From: Rhodamnia argentea
Lineage: Eukaryota; Streptophyta; Magnoliopsida; Myrtales; Myrtaceae
DNA: 64,000 nt
Reading direction: 5' to 3'
Assembly (NCBI RefSeq): GCF_020921035.1
Contig: NC_063151.1
Location: 30,510,934-30,574,933 of the forward strand
Shown: positions 1 through 13,602 of the stretch, piece by piece
How the letters are laid out: each line of letters starts with the position of its first letter
Position numbering within the stretch: the first letter of the stretch is position 1
Notes under the pieces: model-generated
Told to the model about the DNA's origin: nothing
The model's database searches: none
What the model saw: the letters and a program-made list of their open reading frames with translations, nothing else
Program-made: the position numbers and the translations under genes

Positions 1-1405
1 GCATTTAGAAAACACTCAATTTCGATGCCAAAAGGGCTTCGATGGAAACACCAACGTAACCAAGTCCCCGGACTCTAGATTTTTCTAGTTGTGTAGAATT
101 GAACGGCTTCTCTCGATCGTTCGATAAGGTTTCCAATCTACCTTGCTAAAAAACTGGAGGCAAATCTATTTGTATATACACATGCCATCGATCGGACTAA
201 AATCAAATTTGATATTCCTTCGTTGCGATTTAGTATAGACTTGGGAGGGCTCGAGCTAATTTGAAATCACGCACTAATCCAACATGATTTATCCTTTTTT
301 AAGCTTAAAATGACTCGTTATGACACGACAATTAGATGAAATAACACGAAAAAATGTTATTTGAAATATGCAATATGCTATGTAAGAGAATCAATATGAA
401 TTAATCTTCAATTAATTTGAAATGTAGGATAAAATTCACAAAGTAACTACGTAATTATTCGACTTAAATGATAAAATTATGAAGAGAAATTATTTTCGAA
501 AATAAAAGTTTTATGCAATTACCAAACGCGTTTCTGTTCCAAGAACAGAAATTTTGTGCGATTACTAAACACGTTCGGATTCTCTAAAACTCGTCCAAGG
601 AACATAATCAGAAAAAATAATTATAATCAGAATCACCTTCTCAAATCGGAATCGTTGCCATGCAGGTCTTAAACAACATGTATTTGAATTTTTTCAATCG
701 GCCAACTTTTCTTGTGATTTATGTTCTTGCATTTCTTAGCAATACATTAGATTTATCACCTTTTCGCTGTATTTTCTACAATTAAATTGAATTACCAATT
801 AGATTTGAGTTACCGACTCTCATTTAAGATACTTATCTAAGTTATTTTTCTTCTAATTACCAGCTTTTTTAATACTTTACCAGTTTTCATTTATAAAATT
901 TGCTAGATTTAATTTAATTGATTACAAATTTTCATCTATTGAATTATCAACTAGTTTTAGATTATCTACTCTTACGAGTTAGTTACAACTTTTGTTTAGT
1001 TTGTTTTAATTTATTAACTTTTTCATTGGGTTACTTAATGGAGAAAAGAAAAAAAAAGTTAATCACTTGGATAAAAACTGATAGCTTCATTAATAATTGG
1101 TAAACTCAAGGCTTTTGTAAGAATTACAAACAAAAATTGGTCAAGATAAAAGAAGCTTTTGTTTTGTTCGGGATAAGAGAAGCCGATGAGCGTAAAACGA
1201 AATACAAAGTTTGCGAACCAATCTAATAAGAGTTTCGCATCGCAAAACTAGTCGGCAACTCAATTATGAAAAAACAAAATAGTTGGTAAGTAAGAAAAAT
1301 TAAAATTGCAACAAAATAGAAAAGTTGGCGAAAAACTCATATGAGAGTCGATGCATAATCCGAAACAAGTTGGTAGAGAAAAGTTAGTAAGTCATATGAA
1401 AAAAA
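1..1405. repeat. Long interspersed direct repeat, left copy (cut by window edge)
   Basis: This AT-rich block aligns collinearly, with only scattered substitutions and small indels, to 21509-22905. Shared landmarks include a stretch on T-rich spacer with recurring 'accaacttt'-like words and a shared end near 'gtcatatgaaaaa'. It begins at the window edge, so its left end is unknown. No protein of transposase or reverse-transcriptase type was seen, so it looks like a non-autonomous element or a segment of one. Confidence 0.8.
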
Positions 1406-3800
1406 AAGAGCTTTCGATAATTTTAATTATATTTTTTAAAAAATGATAGCCGACGTTGCTTACAAAAAATAATGAACGAAAATTATTTTTATCGTTCAAA
1501 AAAATTATAAATGCAAATTATTGTGCATAATGAGAATATTTTTTTTTCATTAATTGATTATATCAAGCAATATATGTAATTAATTTAAAAAAAATATCTG
1601 AAATAAATGGAGCCTTGATAGCCGTGCTTACAACGTTTATTAACAAGAAGACTTCACATGAAAACGAAAACGAAAACAAAAAGAAGGGGAGAACCAACAA
1701 ACCTTTGAAATGATTACTGTCGGCTATTTTTTATGTTGATTTTAATAAAGCGCATGGACATTATAAAAATTCTTAGTCAGAGTCGTTCGCAAAATTTAAA
1801 AAAAAAAAAAAAACCAGCTTTGACTTTTTGGATGTCGTGATCGGGAGTTAGCTCCACGCACCCGATTCAGGACTTGTCCGAAAGAATTTCCCGAAACAAC
1901 CTGGCCGAGGCCGTGAGCTCCGTACATTTTGAAATGTGCTTTATGTAGCGAGGATGTTTAAATTCTTCGTATAGACTCACGTGGCCATGAAAATTTCCGT
2001 TGAAGAAACATTTAATGATGTGGCAAGTGCCAAACCCACCTTCTCCAATCTGTGAATTCATTACAGTCCCCGAGTCCGTTTCATCGGATGCTCCTGCTCT
2101 CCCATTGTTCAATCTTCGCCCATCCCCACTGAAGCGATGGATCCCCTGCAAACATTAAATATTCACTCTACGTACTTCGTACAAATCGACTGAGTGCTTT
2201 GTCCCGACACTGTCCTCAACATCTCCAAACAAGCTTCCTCCACGTCAAGAACTCAAAACAAGAACGAGGGTGCACCCAAAATCCGGATAAGATCTCGGAC
2301 CATTCTTTGTAGTGGTTGGACTATATCATTTCTTTATAGTGGGACTTCTTTAACGCAATTCGATATATCTGATTGGACTCACACCATATCATTTCTTTAT
2401 AGTGGGACTTCTTTAACACAATTCGACTAAAATTACGACAAGATATACGCGATCTCAATGCATTATAGTGGCACGATGAAACGAAATTTAGTGACTTCCC
2501 AAAGCTTTAGAGTGGCACTACGAAACTAAATTTAGTGACTTGTGCAAGTGTGATGCTCTGATGAAAATTTAGTGACACAAAACCTCATTCTTGCCAAAAT
2601 GATGGGAATATTCGAGACATGAAAAAGGCTGAAGTTATGCTATCGAGCATTTATTAAGAGTATATATTTCGCATGCTTCCGAAAAGGGTACATTATTTAT
2701 TGTACCCCAATTATTAAGAGTATATATATCTCCCACGACGTAGCAATAATTAATGGTGCTTATAAATGAATGCATTTTATCTATAATTTTCTTATCTCCT
2801 TCATTTAAAAAGACCTATTTTCACTTTCTTCATCAATAGATTAACGTAAATGAATTGTCAATATTCTAGATAAAAACGATATTTAAGAATTCAATCGTGA
2901 TCTCTTGTCCGAAATGTTTAAGGATATTAGTAAATTTTATATGAGTGTGGTGTGACTAACGGATATAATATATTAACGTTGAACTTAGCGAATAGACAAC
3001 CTTGATTTTTGGTTGTGGTAGATCCTTTATTCGGTCATATTTGCAATTTATCTACCATAAAATAAGTTAACGTACCAATTAAGTTCCGCTACACATTTTA
3101 AAGTGTCAATGGTGCTAATGAATAGGCGATTTTATTATTCACAACAGGTGCATTAACACGGGAATTAAGAGGTAGCAAAACATAGTCTAGAGACCATAAA
3201 ATTATTTTTATGGGGATCGCTATCAATTATTTTAAAATTTTAAATTATTTGATAAAAATATGATTTAATATTTAATTTTTCAATCAATATTGTACAGCGA
3301 ATCCCTTTCGAGACGAAAACAATCTCGAAACATGCATGTTCTTTTCCCCTTTTTTTGTACTTATCCATTGACTTGGCTATTATAAAAGTTAAAAGACTGA
3401 TTTGATTTTGGTGGCATAGAGATGGCGCAAACTTTAAGACTGAAAGATAAGATGGTGGGCTGTTGTGGACAACAATTCTCATCTTCAGTTCCTTGTTCGC
3501 CCAAGTCCTCCCAGGATAAGATTCTTGAGTTTGGATTTCGGCCGCGCCTGTAATGATCAGATCCAATCACATGACGTGCCAACGAGCGGTTGCTCTCTAC
3601 TCCGACGACGATGGGGATGGGCAGCCGAATGATACAATTGGCCAATTTTGGCGTTTTTGTTCGGCGTCTCTGTCCCTCCCCATTCTACCCTGTGGATGTG
3701 ACTTGTCGACCGTGTCCGGCACCTTTCCACCATTTCTTCTGCATTGGTTGGTCCCCGCAGCAGTCCTTTTCATTGCACTCTTTGAAAAACAAACAAAACC
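1406..3800. other. Intergenic region upstream of CslE1
   Basis: AT-rich DNA without a gene I can support. A 94-codon minus-strand frame at 1867-2151 contains a GEGGFG string reminiscent of a kinase glycine loop, but nothing kinase-like follows. A short tandem repeat at 2317-2427 and looser repeats at 2440-2590 (words like 'aaatttagtgac') are present. The last ~300 bases should contain the CslE1 promoter. Confidence 0.6.
2317..2427. repeat. Two-copy tandem repeat, 63-bp period
   Basis: The phrase 'atatcatttctttatagtgg' occurs at 2323 and again at 2386, followed each time by 'gacttctttaac(g/a)caattcga'. The two units differ by a few bases and a small indel. Confidence 0.8.
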
Positions 3801-3810
3801 CTAACCCACC

Positions 3811-3818
3811 ATATATAT
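3811..3818 (+). promoter_or_regulatory. Probable TATA element of CslE1
   Basis: The octamer atatatat lies about 60 bases before the chosen start codon at 3878. A transcript starting about 30 bases downstream would have a very short leader made mostly of the GA repeat. Inferred from position and sequence only. Confidence 0.4.
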
Positions 3819-3831
3819 CAAGTGTGTGTGT

Positions 3832-3832
<1 letters not shown>

Positions 3833-3866
<34 letters not shown>
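3833..3866. repeat. (GA)n microsatellite in the CslE1 leader
   Basis: Thirty-four bases of uninterrupted AG dinucleotides end 11 bases before the ATG at 3878. CslE2 has a similar tract in the same place (14361-14386). Confidence 0.95.
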
Positions 3867-3867
<1 letters not shown>

Positions 3868-3877
3868 AGTAAGAGAG

Positions 3878-6800
3878 ATGGCTGTTGAGAGTAGAGAGCG
3901 AGGAGGAGGGCAGGGGCTTCCTCTCTTCGAGACCAAGAAATTAGGCGGAGCAAGAATTGGTCACAAGGTGTTCGCTGCCACAATCTTGGGGTGCTTAGGG
4001 TGGATATGGGTGTACCGGTCCCTGCACTTGCCCAGGCCGGGAGAGAAGGGGAGATGGGCTTGGGTGGGGATGTTCGTTGCCGAGGTGCTGTTCGGGTTGT
4101 ACTGGGTGTCAACCCAATCTGTCCGTTGGAATGCCGTGTGCCAGTATCCATTTAAGGAGAGGCTCTCACAGAGGTTGTTCCCCTTCTCTTGCTCGCACTA
4201 GCAATCTCGGTCCACGCTTATAAAATGATACGACGATTGATAGTTCAAGGGTCGCAGTTTTCGAGTTAAAATCCGAGGTATTTATACTATACGCATGTCA
4301 TTACTCTATGTTAAATAAGTTCTCTCCCACACAGAAGTTAAGTACCCTTGGACCAAGAAGTTAAGATCAAGGTAAAAATTCCGAGCCCGAGCTAGACTTA
4401 CTTCCCTTATGGATAGATAGAACAATAATGGACACTTTGGGCTTTAAGCTAACCAAATATGAACTATTTCAAGGATTTGACATTGGACTTTCTTCATCCC
4501 CTGTTGAAGGACACGTCTTCCAATTACCCTTTTTTTCACTTTTGAGTTACAAAGATAAACATTTCTAACAACGAATTTCACATAATTAGAGACATGGTTG
4601 TATAAAGTTTCTTTCAATTAGAGAAGGAGGGGAAAATATAACACTTCATTTTAGTTGAGTTCACAAGTGTGGGATACTTGTAATTTACCAAAGAAAATTT
4701 TTCGTTTTGTAGTGGATTATGTTGGCCAAAACTGGATCCGATGTCTGATCCCGTGTGAAGTCATAGAGCTAGTAGGCCAACAAGACCCTTTCTTGCGTTT
4801 TCTGCTGGGTAAATAAAGCAAACGATATCTAAATTTTGGTCGAATACGCAATGTGATCAAGCAATTTAAAATTTATTCAATATGGCCCTTGAATTTTAGC
4901 ACAAATGCAATGTCGTTCCTGAACTTTTAGTATTTAAATATGATCCATATACTTTTGGTATTTGTTCAATTTAGTATACGGACTATGTGGAAATATTCAA
5001 TAGTGTCTCTGAACTTGAATTGATGAGAGGATAATGCCGAATATTTTCATATTATCTCGGAACTAAATAGAACACGTACCAAAAGTCTATAGACCATGTT
5101 GAATTATTAAATGTTTAGGAACGATATTGCACATCGGGTTAAAGTTCATGGATTATATTGGACAAATTTAAATTACAGAGATCACATCGTACATTTGACC
5201 AAAATTCGGAGACCATTTGTGTCGTCATCCATTTTCTGTTTATATTGATGGGATGGTATTTTAGTAGAGTCTCAACGGGGTTAAAGGGAGCAAATTTTCA
5301 ATTTTAAAAATGGAGGAATGTAGTTGGCCAAAAACCAAAAAAAGTAGAGGAAGATAATTAATGTTAAATTGGTGGAAACTCTGATGTGTTTTTGGTGTTT
5401 TCTCTTTCTATAAATGATTATAACGAAGAAAATCAATCAGAATGCAGAAAGTTACAGTAATCGATATTTGCGTCTTCTTGTGACATCGATTATGGAGCTC
5501 AACTAGTCATGCGCCACGATGACAAGGGTTTTAATAATTCATGTAACGGTGATGTCCCATTCGTTGCAGATACGAAAATGATCTACCTGCCGTCGACGTC
5601 TTTGTGTGCACGGCCGACCCGGAAGCCGAGCCACCGGCGATGGTGGTTAGCACCGTCCTCTCGGCCATGTCCTTCAATTATCCACCGGAGAAGCTGAGCG
5701 TCTATCTCTCGGACGATGGAGGGTCGGCACTGACATTCTATGCGCTGCTGGAGGCCTCGAAATTCTCCAAGCGTTGGATCCCTTTCTGCAAGAAATTCAA
5801 GGTCGAACCGAGGTCTCCCGGGGCCTATTTCGCCCGCCATTCCGACGTGGGACGAGAAGCCGCCGCGGCCGGAGAAGAATGGTTCGCTACGAGGGTAAGT
5901 TTCTAGTCTCTCTAGGCAAAGGTGCTCGCGAGCGCGCGCGTAAAAATATTGAGGCGTTGTCATTTCACCATTAAAATTCCATCTTCTTCTTCTGCTACAA
6001 AGAAACTGTATGAAGATATGAAGCATCGGATTGAAGAAGCCATGGAAAGGGGCAGCGTTCCAATGGAAGTGAAGGAGCAACATGAAGGTTTCTCGGAATG
6101 GAATAATCCAACCGTGACAAAGCGGGATCACCAGTCAATTGTGAAGGTAAAGCATTGTAAATTAATTGTTTAATTAATTAATTAACCTTACTAATTTCAT
6201 TAAAAAAATACTTGACATTATGTAAATTTTCAATAATTTTTTTTTATCAGATCGTAATTGATGGGAGACAAGGGGATGCTGTGGATGATGTTGGATGCAG
6301 ACTACCAACGTTAGTGTACTTGGCACGAGAGAAGAGACCTCAATGCCCTCACAATTTCAAGGCTGGCTCTATGAATGCCCTGGTACTTTATATCCTTTAG
6401 TCTGATAATAATTCAAGGAAAGAAAGAAATGGATACACATTAGGTTTATCTCAGTGTTGAATCCGAAAAAAGAAACCAAACATGATGTGCAAAACGAGTC
6501 GAAGCAATGTCTTTTTATTTTTCATAACCCAGTATTTTGAAAAACATAAATTAGATAACCTCACTTGAGTATATATTTCAACGTGGTCAATATCCATTCG
6601 CTCAATTAAGCATAGTGTCACGGGTCTTCAAACTTTCCCATTAACATATTTTACCTTAACAATAAGTCTTTTCTAGTAATACGATGATTTAGTTTCATAC
6701 TGCAATGTTGCCTAATTATGTCTAGTTTGTGATTTTCATGCGCAGATTAGAGTGTCATCCGTGATAAGCAATGCGCCCGTGATCCTCAACCTAGACTGCG

Positions 6801-8706
6801 ACATGTACTCCAACAACTCGGATTCGATACGAGATGCGCTGTGCTTCTTCATGGACGAAGAGAGAGGCCACCAAATGGGTTTCGTGCAATATCCTCAAAA
6901 CTTCGACAACATTACGAAAAACGACATCTACTTCAACTTTTTTAGGGTTTTCAATGAGGTAAAAGTCATCATCGATTCTTTCTCCTGCAGTGAGATTCAA
7001 CTTGGTAGGTATGAGATTTTGTGCGGGATCATTGTCGACCGTCTTAAAAGATTAAGCTGTTAAATTAAGATGCGATTTAATATCTAATTATTATATCGCT
7101 TCTCGTCACGGTTAATCCGATCTTTTTACATAGAGCTTGGAAATATTCAAAATAAGATTCCGTGAAACCATTCTCAACTGTTTTAAAAATTTTAAGCTGT
7201 TAGACGAATGCAAGATTTAATATTTAATTATTCTATCGTATAAATGACACCAACGGCTACCAAAGTGGGAAATGATTTTTCCATATGAAACGGCCCAGAA
7301 CCGGTTCCTTTGCACACCCCTCGCTTAAGCTGTTGGACGAATGAGCCGTTTAATAATTAGCTTATGACACCATTATAAATGTAACTGGTGGAGTAACACG
7401 TTTGATGTTTTGGGTGCTGGAACGGGAAGATTGAGCTAAGAGAAATGGGTGGATATGAAGCTGCTCCGTACTGCGGGACCGGATGCTTCCACAGAAGAGA
7501 GAGCCTCTGCGGGAGACAGTACTCCCGAGACCGTGAACCAGAATGGAGCTGTGAAGCTAGGACTAGGAGGGATGAAACTGTCGAGAGACTCGAGGAAGAC
7601 GCGAAACTTGTTGCTGACTGCTCTTACGAGAAGGGTAGTCAATGGGGGAAGGAGGTCTGTCTCTCTCAGACACGCACACATTTCTGATGTTTCGCTGTCC
7701 TCGAAGACACCTATACATGATGTTTCAACGCTTTTGCAGATGGGAGTGTCGTACGGAATTGCGGCAGAAGACGTAGTGACGGGCCTGAGGATCCTGTGCC
7801 GGGGATGGAGGTCCGTGTACTACAACCCGAAGCGAGAGGCCTTCTTGGGCGTGGCTCCCAACACGCTCGACCTCTCACTCGTCCAGTACAAGAGATGGTC
7901 GGAGGGCATGTTCCAGATCTTCATCTCCAGGTACTGCCCCCTCGCCATCGGACATGGCCACATCCCCTTCGGAGCTCGGTTGGGTTACTGCATCTACCTC
8001 TTGTGGGCGCCTCTCTCCCTCCCCACGCTCTTCTATGTCGCTGTCCCTCCCGTCTGCTTGCTTCGCGGCGTCTCCCTGTTCCCTCTCGTGATTATCTCAT
8101 CTCCCTCTTTGATGTTCTTCCATCGATGGTCCCCGTTGCCGCATCTGAGTCTTTTCTTTTGGGGGGTTGCAGGTCGGGAGCCCGTGGTTCGTGCCGTTCG
8201 CGTGCGTGTTTCTAGCCAGAAACGCTTATAGCCTGGCCGAGGCCGTGAGTTGCGGAGCCACGCCCAGAGCATGGTGGAACTCCCAGCGGATGCTCCTGAT
8301 CCGAAGGACGACGGCGTTCTTCTTTGCCTTCGCGGATGCGGTCCTCAACAGCCTCGGCGTCTCTCAGATTGCCTTCGACCTCACGGCAAAGGTGGCAACG
8401 GAGGACACGGTGGCGAGGTACGAGAAGGAAATCATGGACTTCAGTGGGAGCTCCATGATGTTCGTCTCCATAGCAACGTTGGCATTGCTGAATCTCTTCT
8501 GTTTGGTTGGTGGATTGATGAAGCTTGGTATGGACTTCAAGTTTACGGGGCAAATGGTTCTCGGTGGGCTTGTGGTCTTGCTCAATTCACCCGTTTACCA
8601 TGCGCTGTTCATTAGGAGGGACAAAGGTTGCTTTTTAGCCTCAGTCGTCTTCAAGTCTTTTGTATTGGCTTCTGTGGCTTGTTCAATTGGAATTTTGATG
8701 GGCTGA
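3878..8706 (+). CDS. CslE: Cellulose synthase-like protein E, tandem copy 1
   Basis: Family-2 glycosyltransferase of the plant cellulose synthase superfamily, expected in Golgi or plasma membrane; the polymer made by CslE enzymes is not firmly established. Exons: 3878-4173, 5570-5894, 6003-6146, 6251-6382, 6746-6958, 7430-7654, 7740-8087, 8173-8706. All phases agree and give 738 aa, the usual CslE length. Two membrane spans lie before residue 90 and about six after residue 520. Catalytic residues are present: DDG (147-149), DCD (316-318), ED (455-456) and QYKRW (494-498). The start at 3878 gives the typical short N-terminus ending in PLFETK; an upstream in-frame ATG would extend it through the GA repeat. 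Intron 1 carries a foldback repeat. The intron-5 acceptor (gggaag) lacks a pyrimidine tract, so exon 6 is the least certain. It appears intact and is the tandem partner of 14387-19778. Confidence 0.92.
4808..5232. repeat. Foldback (self-complementary) repeat, copy 1, in CslE1 intron 1
   Basis: The left half reads as runs like 'ttttggtcgaatacgcaatg' and 'ggcccttgaatttt'. The right half is the approximate reverse complement of the left, ending 'gaccatttgtgtcgtcatcc'. Copies of the same family lie at 10826-11133 and 19956-20311. It has no coding capacity. Confidence 0.75.
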
Positions 8707-10179
8707 TTTGAAAATGAGTTCGAGATTGATATTTTGAGAGTTACAGTTGTAATTTGATTTCTTTTGTTGGGAATTTACTTATATGGACGTCTTACTATTG
8801 CACTTAATTTGTCTGATACTATAGTTGTAATTTGTCAATAGCTTACAAGTTAGTAGAGATGAGCATTGGTTTGCATGCGAACCTAGTCGGTTCTGGGTGT
8901 TCGGTTAAAGGGTTAGAACTATCGATTCTAAACCGTACGATTAAACCCTTACTATATGTACAGGAGACTCAAATCCGGATCTCCCGCTTTGCTTTGAGAT
9001 TAGTTTCACGGCACTTCATCATGTGAAATCAACACATAATGTGTTCCAAAACTATTAGAATAGGTCTCGAGTTTGAGCTCGTGGAAAAAAATTTGTCTAA
9101 AGTCAGTCCGACTTGTGCTTCCCATCAACTTTTCGGCAGTCGATCATCATGGACCTTGACAATGTAGGAAGGAAAGAGAGAACGGGAGAATGGGCGCATC
9201 GCTTCTCGAAATACGAATTAAAATTACAAAAATTTCTTTAAATATTTAATTGACTAGGTCACTGAAATATAATTAAGAGTTCTAAATAATTTCTTTAAAT
9301 ATTTTTTTAAAAATTAAAATTAAAAAAATTTGTGCCGGTCTAGGCAGTCCGGTAGGGCGGTTCCACTCCTAAATTCGAGAATCATACTTCCGTCCTCGGG
9401 AGCCGGACCGAACTATCTGATCAATCTCGATCCGATCGGCCTTTTTTTCTCACCCCTAATAATTGCAACGATCAAACTAACATTAAAAGCACTTACATAA
9501 ACTAGTAAACCACCCTCTTCTTTGGTGCACATTTAAAATATGGATATGTGTTTCAAATACACAGAAACCGGTTCTATTGGACTGCCTTGGAATCTGATCG
9601 GATCGGAAATCAATCATCCCTAATAAGTATACTCGAATGATCGAGTCAATTAAATTATTGTCATCAAAATTTGTGAATGCCTTCATGAGATTGAGATATT
9701 ATGACGGCTAAATATTGTATATATCATTTATGAAAACTAAAGTCTTGAGTTGTTTCAATATGATTATAATCTTCATTGCATCGTTGGATCTATGATAGAG
9801 TTGTGTGCCACTCTCCCTGTAAATGTAGATCACACCGACCGAACCCCATAAATCCAATTTCATTCGATTGCACCCGCTTGGAACGATACCTTCTGCGAAC
9901 AACAAAAACAATCATAATAACAATAAAGACACTTCAATTTTAAACGACTAAAAGCACAACCCAAACAAACAAACTCTACCATTCTTTCATTTCATCAAAT
10001 CAGACTCTAATTTCTCTCTTCCGACGGAAGTCTCTCTCATCATGCACTGTTGCCGCCTCACCTCATCTCGGCCTTGCTCGGTCGTCATCGCCATTGTCGC
10101 CTTGTCTCGCTGAAGCGCCTCTGCTCGCGGCTCATGATGCTCTCTGGATCTAGAACTTTATGCCAGCGGGGGGATCATA
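8707..10179. other. Intergenic region after CslE1
   Basis: No gene seen. It holds the CslE1 3' untranslated region (first ~200 bases) and AT-rich spacer. Fragments such as 'gtgccggtctaggcagtccg' (from 9331) and 'aaaccggttctattggactg' (from 9565) look like remnants of a dispersed repeat. Confidence 0.5.
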
Positions 10180-10785
10180 ATGAATTACTAAGTTACCATA
10201 ATTTAAGTTATGTTTGCAAACCCAAAGCCATTAGGTTCCTGGCAAATGGCTTTTGGCAAATTTTTTACGGAGTTACGTAAAAAAGCAATTGCATTTCCAA
10301 AGGCCTTTGAGTCGAAGCAGGTGGTGCTTTGGGCTTTGAACATTTCTAGAAAGTTGACACATTCTTTTCTTTCATCTTTACCATGGCTAAACTTTCATTA
10401 TTCTGAAAATATCTTCACCTTATGTGATGTTGACGCCGAAGGGCTCATGCCACTAGCGATGTCAGATTTGGTGCTGACGATGCTGATCTGGCTAGTAGCC
10501 TCGCCACCCAAGTGGCTGAGCGAGCGAGCAAAGGCAAGGCTACAGGTGCCAAATCTGGCCTCATCGATCGCCCATCCTTCATTGGTTTTGAGTTTTTTTT
10601 TTTAAATAGCAAAAGTCATTTGGAAAGCATAATTTTTCTCAAATAGTATATAAACCAAAGTTGTTTTCCAATACACTTTTACATTACAATTTACCAAACA
10701 TCACTTACATTTCGAAAATTCCTTTTAACATAAAATCGTTTGCATTGTTCTAAAAATTTTCTCCAAAAGCCGAATCAAACACACG
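10180..10785. repeat. Possible inverted-repeat element with a GC-rich core
   Basis: The arms are AT-rich and loosely complementary: 'gcatttccaaaggcctttg' on the left against the reverse complement of 'caaaagtcatttggaaagc' on the right. They enclose a GC-rich core at about 10430-10560. This is the same build as the elements at 27131-27599 and 41745-42250, but the arms match less well here. Confidence 0.35.
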
Positions 10786-10825
10786 CTTGGTTCTTGACCC
10801 TCGTTTGCTCCATACATAGGTTCTT

Positions 10826-11133
10826 GGATAATAGCACAAATGGTCCATGAACTTTAATCCAATATACAACGTCGCTCATAAACTTTAAAGTTGTGCAGTG
10901 GGGTCCATGAACTCTGGATCAATGTCCAATGTAGTCCCTAGACTTTTAATCTGCTCAATGTGGTCTATGAAACATTAATATATATTCAATATGGTCCATG
11001 TATTATACGAAAATGTTTAAGAGTTCAAAAACCACATTGAACAAATTAAAATTTTAAGGACGACATTACATATTAGACCAAAGTTCAAGGATCACATTAA
11101 GCAATTAAAATTCAATAACCACATTACACATTT
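10826..11133. repeat. Foldback repeat, copy 2
   Basis: It starts 'ggataatagcacaaatggtc' and continues with phrases such as 'atgaactttaatccaatat'. The second half returns as the complement (for example 'accaaagttcaaggatcac'). The right arm is shorter than in copies 1 and 3, so this copy appears truncated. Confidence 0.75.
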
Positions 11134-13602
11134 TGGTGAGATGATGTCTTGGGCACTTACACATCGAGAACCCAAAAGGGGAAAGACCTTTTCCTACGGG
11201 TGTAGGAAAACCATGAACGGGATAATAGGCCCAAATCCAATGGTAGCTAAAACTTATTAGATACCCCTTTCTTAGCCTATACGAAAGCATTTTCAAAGCA
11301 ACCCGACGACATCCTTGGAAAATTGGGACATTTGCTTGGATTTCAAATCAAATTAATGCAAATGAGTTGCTAGAAAGGAGATACTTTCATATAAATTAAG
11401 GTCGCAGTTCTTGCACGTAACTAAACCGCACCCCTACTTTGACTATATAGCCGACATGATAATGGAAAAGTTATTCAAAAGGGACTATAATCACACAAAC
11501 AGAAAGTTTTAAGGACAAAAAAATCTCGATTGTCAATTATTCCCGCTGTCCCTTAAGGATTTGAAGTTGACCCCTCTGAACATAATATGGTGTTGCCCCT
11601 TATGCTCTTTCTCTAACACGCGCGGGTTTAACGGGTGCACACCGAAAAGAAGAAGAAGAAAAAAGTTGAGGACCTGCGAACCGGTTTGGAGTCGGCCGGT
11701 TCGATTCTGGAACGTTTGCTTATAAATATCGCCCGATTTTTTATTATAAGAATTTGGAATTGGCCCTGACAGAATAGATTCCCGATTTCTAAATTGACAA
11801 TATACTAAATGAAAATTTTCTTCCGACAAAAAAAAAGAAAAAAGAAAAAAGAAAAAAGAAAATCGACAACCCATTCCTCCCCATGCTCAATCACCCCTAT
11901 AAGTCGGACTGATTCAATGATGTCATTATGAAACTTGGGTTATACAATTATTTTCTCGGGAAATGATCTCCTTGTCTTATATCTCGTAATCCCTTTATTT
12001 ATTTTTGGAAAAAAAAAAAGGTTCTCTACTAATTGTAGTCGTGTTAATTCAAATCTAAATCTTTTCACGTATTGCCAATTGAATCTGTCCAACTAGTTTT
12101 GATCGAAAATCGCTGAGTAGACGCTGGCCTCGGGCAAGGACGTCCTGGCCCTAAATCTAGGGAAAAAATAAAAAAGTAAAGAATAGAAAAAATTATTAAA
12201 AAATTCTATTAAATTTGTCCACGTTAGAGCTAGGCCGGCGTCCATGTCACAAATTTTTGGTTAAAATTGGCCGAACAAACTCAATTGGCAAAACATGAAA
12301 ATGTTTAGAACTGAATTGGAAAAAAAAATATTTAAGACTGAATTAACATAATTACAAAGACTTTTTGATAATTTTCCATTTAATCGTGAGATAATTGAGA
12401 ATCTATGCTTTCGATGACTAATGATTGAAATGATAATGACGGACGCGACTATGTCTCGCAGCCAATGACTTAAAAAGTGTTGCAGAAAAAATCAACCATG
12501 CATTACATACAAATAAGCAGGATTAAGCCAGGACTAATCCCCACGCCATGAGGTCATGATGACGTGAGCCTATGTCAACGCGTCACCCCATACGTCAAGT
12601 CGTGTTCAAATTGGACTCTCGCGTATTGAAATGATAGTTTCATTGGATATGTAAGAATAATTAGCTTAACTCAATCGAAACTCATCCATTTCACAAGCAT
12701 GAAAAAGTGATTCTCTTAAACTAGCTCACGATTATCTCATTAATTCTTTAAGATTTGTTCCTGGATGATCACTCATAAAGAAGAAGAAGAAGAAGAAGAA
12801 GATGATGATGATGATGATGACGACGACGACGATGAAACTTGCGCATTTAAAAAAAAAAAGTTGCAATGACGTTTTTATGGATTAAAGTTTGAAATTTAGG
12901 AATAATTGAGTTAGACATGACACAGACCAATAAGGTGGTAGGTGGAGTGGTAAAGGGGTCTATGAGTTTTTACGAGGTTACAAATTTCATTCACGTCTTT
13001 GGATCGGAAGTTGTATGGTTATCCGTGACTCATACGAAAAATTCTATAAGAAAGGAGGTTACATCTACGACTAGAGCGGAAATATCTCTTATGATAAAGT
13101 CAAAAGGAGATTACTTACACTAGTCGCCTCTATCCGTCTTAAAACAAAGGAAAAAGTGTAAGAAATGACGCCGATCTATCAACATCGCGATCGATCTTTT
13201 TCGGAAGAAAAGAGCCCTTTTTTTTTTCTAGGCTTGAAGGAAGAAAAAGTGCGCAAAGCTTGGGCTGTCTTCTTCACATCTTGCCGATTTTTTTTTTTTT
13301 TTGTCGGAATGGAAATGTTCATTTCATATGAAAATGGAGTACATAATTTCAAGACAAAAATACAAATTTCACAAAGTAAATAAAACAAGTAAATTTGAAA
13401 AATGAACCACCTTGATACTGCTTGTAGAGATTAACCCAATTCCACGAACATGCATCTGTCGTAACTTCAGAGCTCACGGGCCTAGGCTGGCCCCCTCGAC
13501 GTGGAAAACGATTAACCTTATCCCAATTCCCCAACAAGCCAACTGAATGGAACAAGCAAGAAAAGACAACAACAATGAAATAAAGCTCGTTTTATATGAG
13601 AA
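11134..13602. other. Intergenic region between CslE1 and CslE2
   Basis: About 2.5 kb with no gene I can support. Open frames here are short and lack family features. A compound trinucleotide microsatellite lies at 12778-12836; homopolymer tracts are common. Confidence 0.55.
12778..12836. repeat. Compound (GAA)n(GAT)n(GAC)n microsatellite
   Basis: Consecutive runs of gaa, then gat, then gac trinucleotides, showing stepwise third-base change along one tract. Confidence 0.95.

Noticed and set aside
1867-2151. 94-codon minus-strand frame with a GEGGFG kinase-like glycine string
   Set aside because: No VAIK, HRD or DFG blocks in any frame nearby, and no splice structure; most likely chance or a very old remnant.
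5583-6131. 182-codon minus-strand frame
   Set aside because: Antisense to CslE1 exons 2-3, which have clear family identity.
12778-12836. Possible CRISPR-like or regulatory repeat
   Set aside because: It is a compound trinucleotide microsatellite; CRISPR arrays are not expected in plant nuclear DNA.
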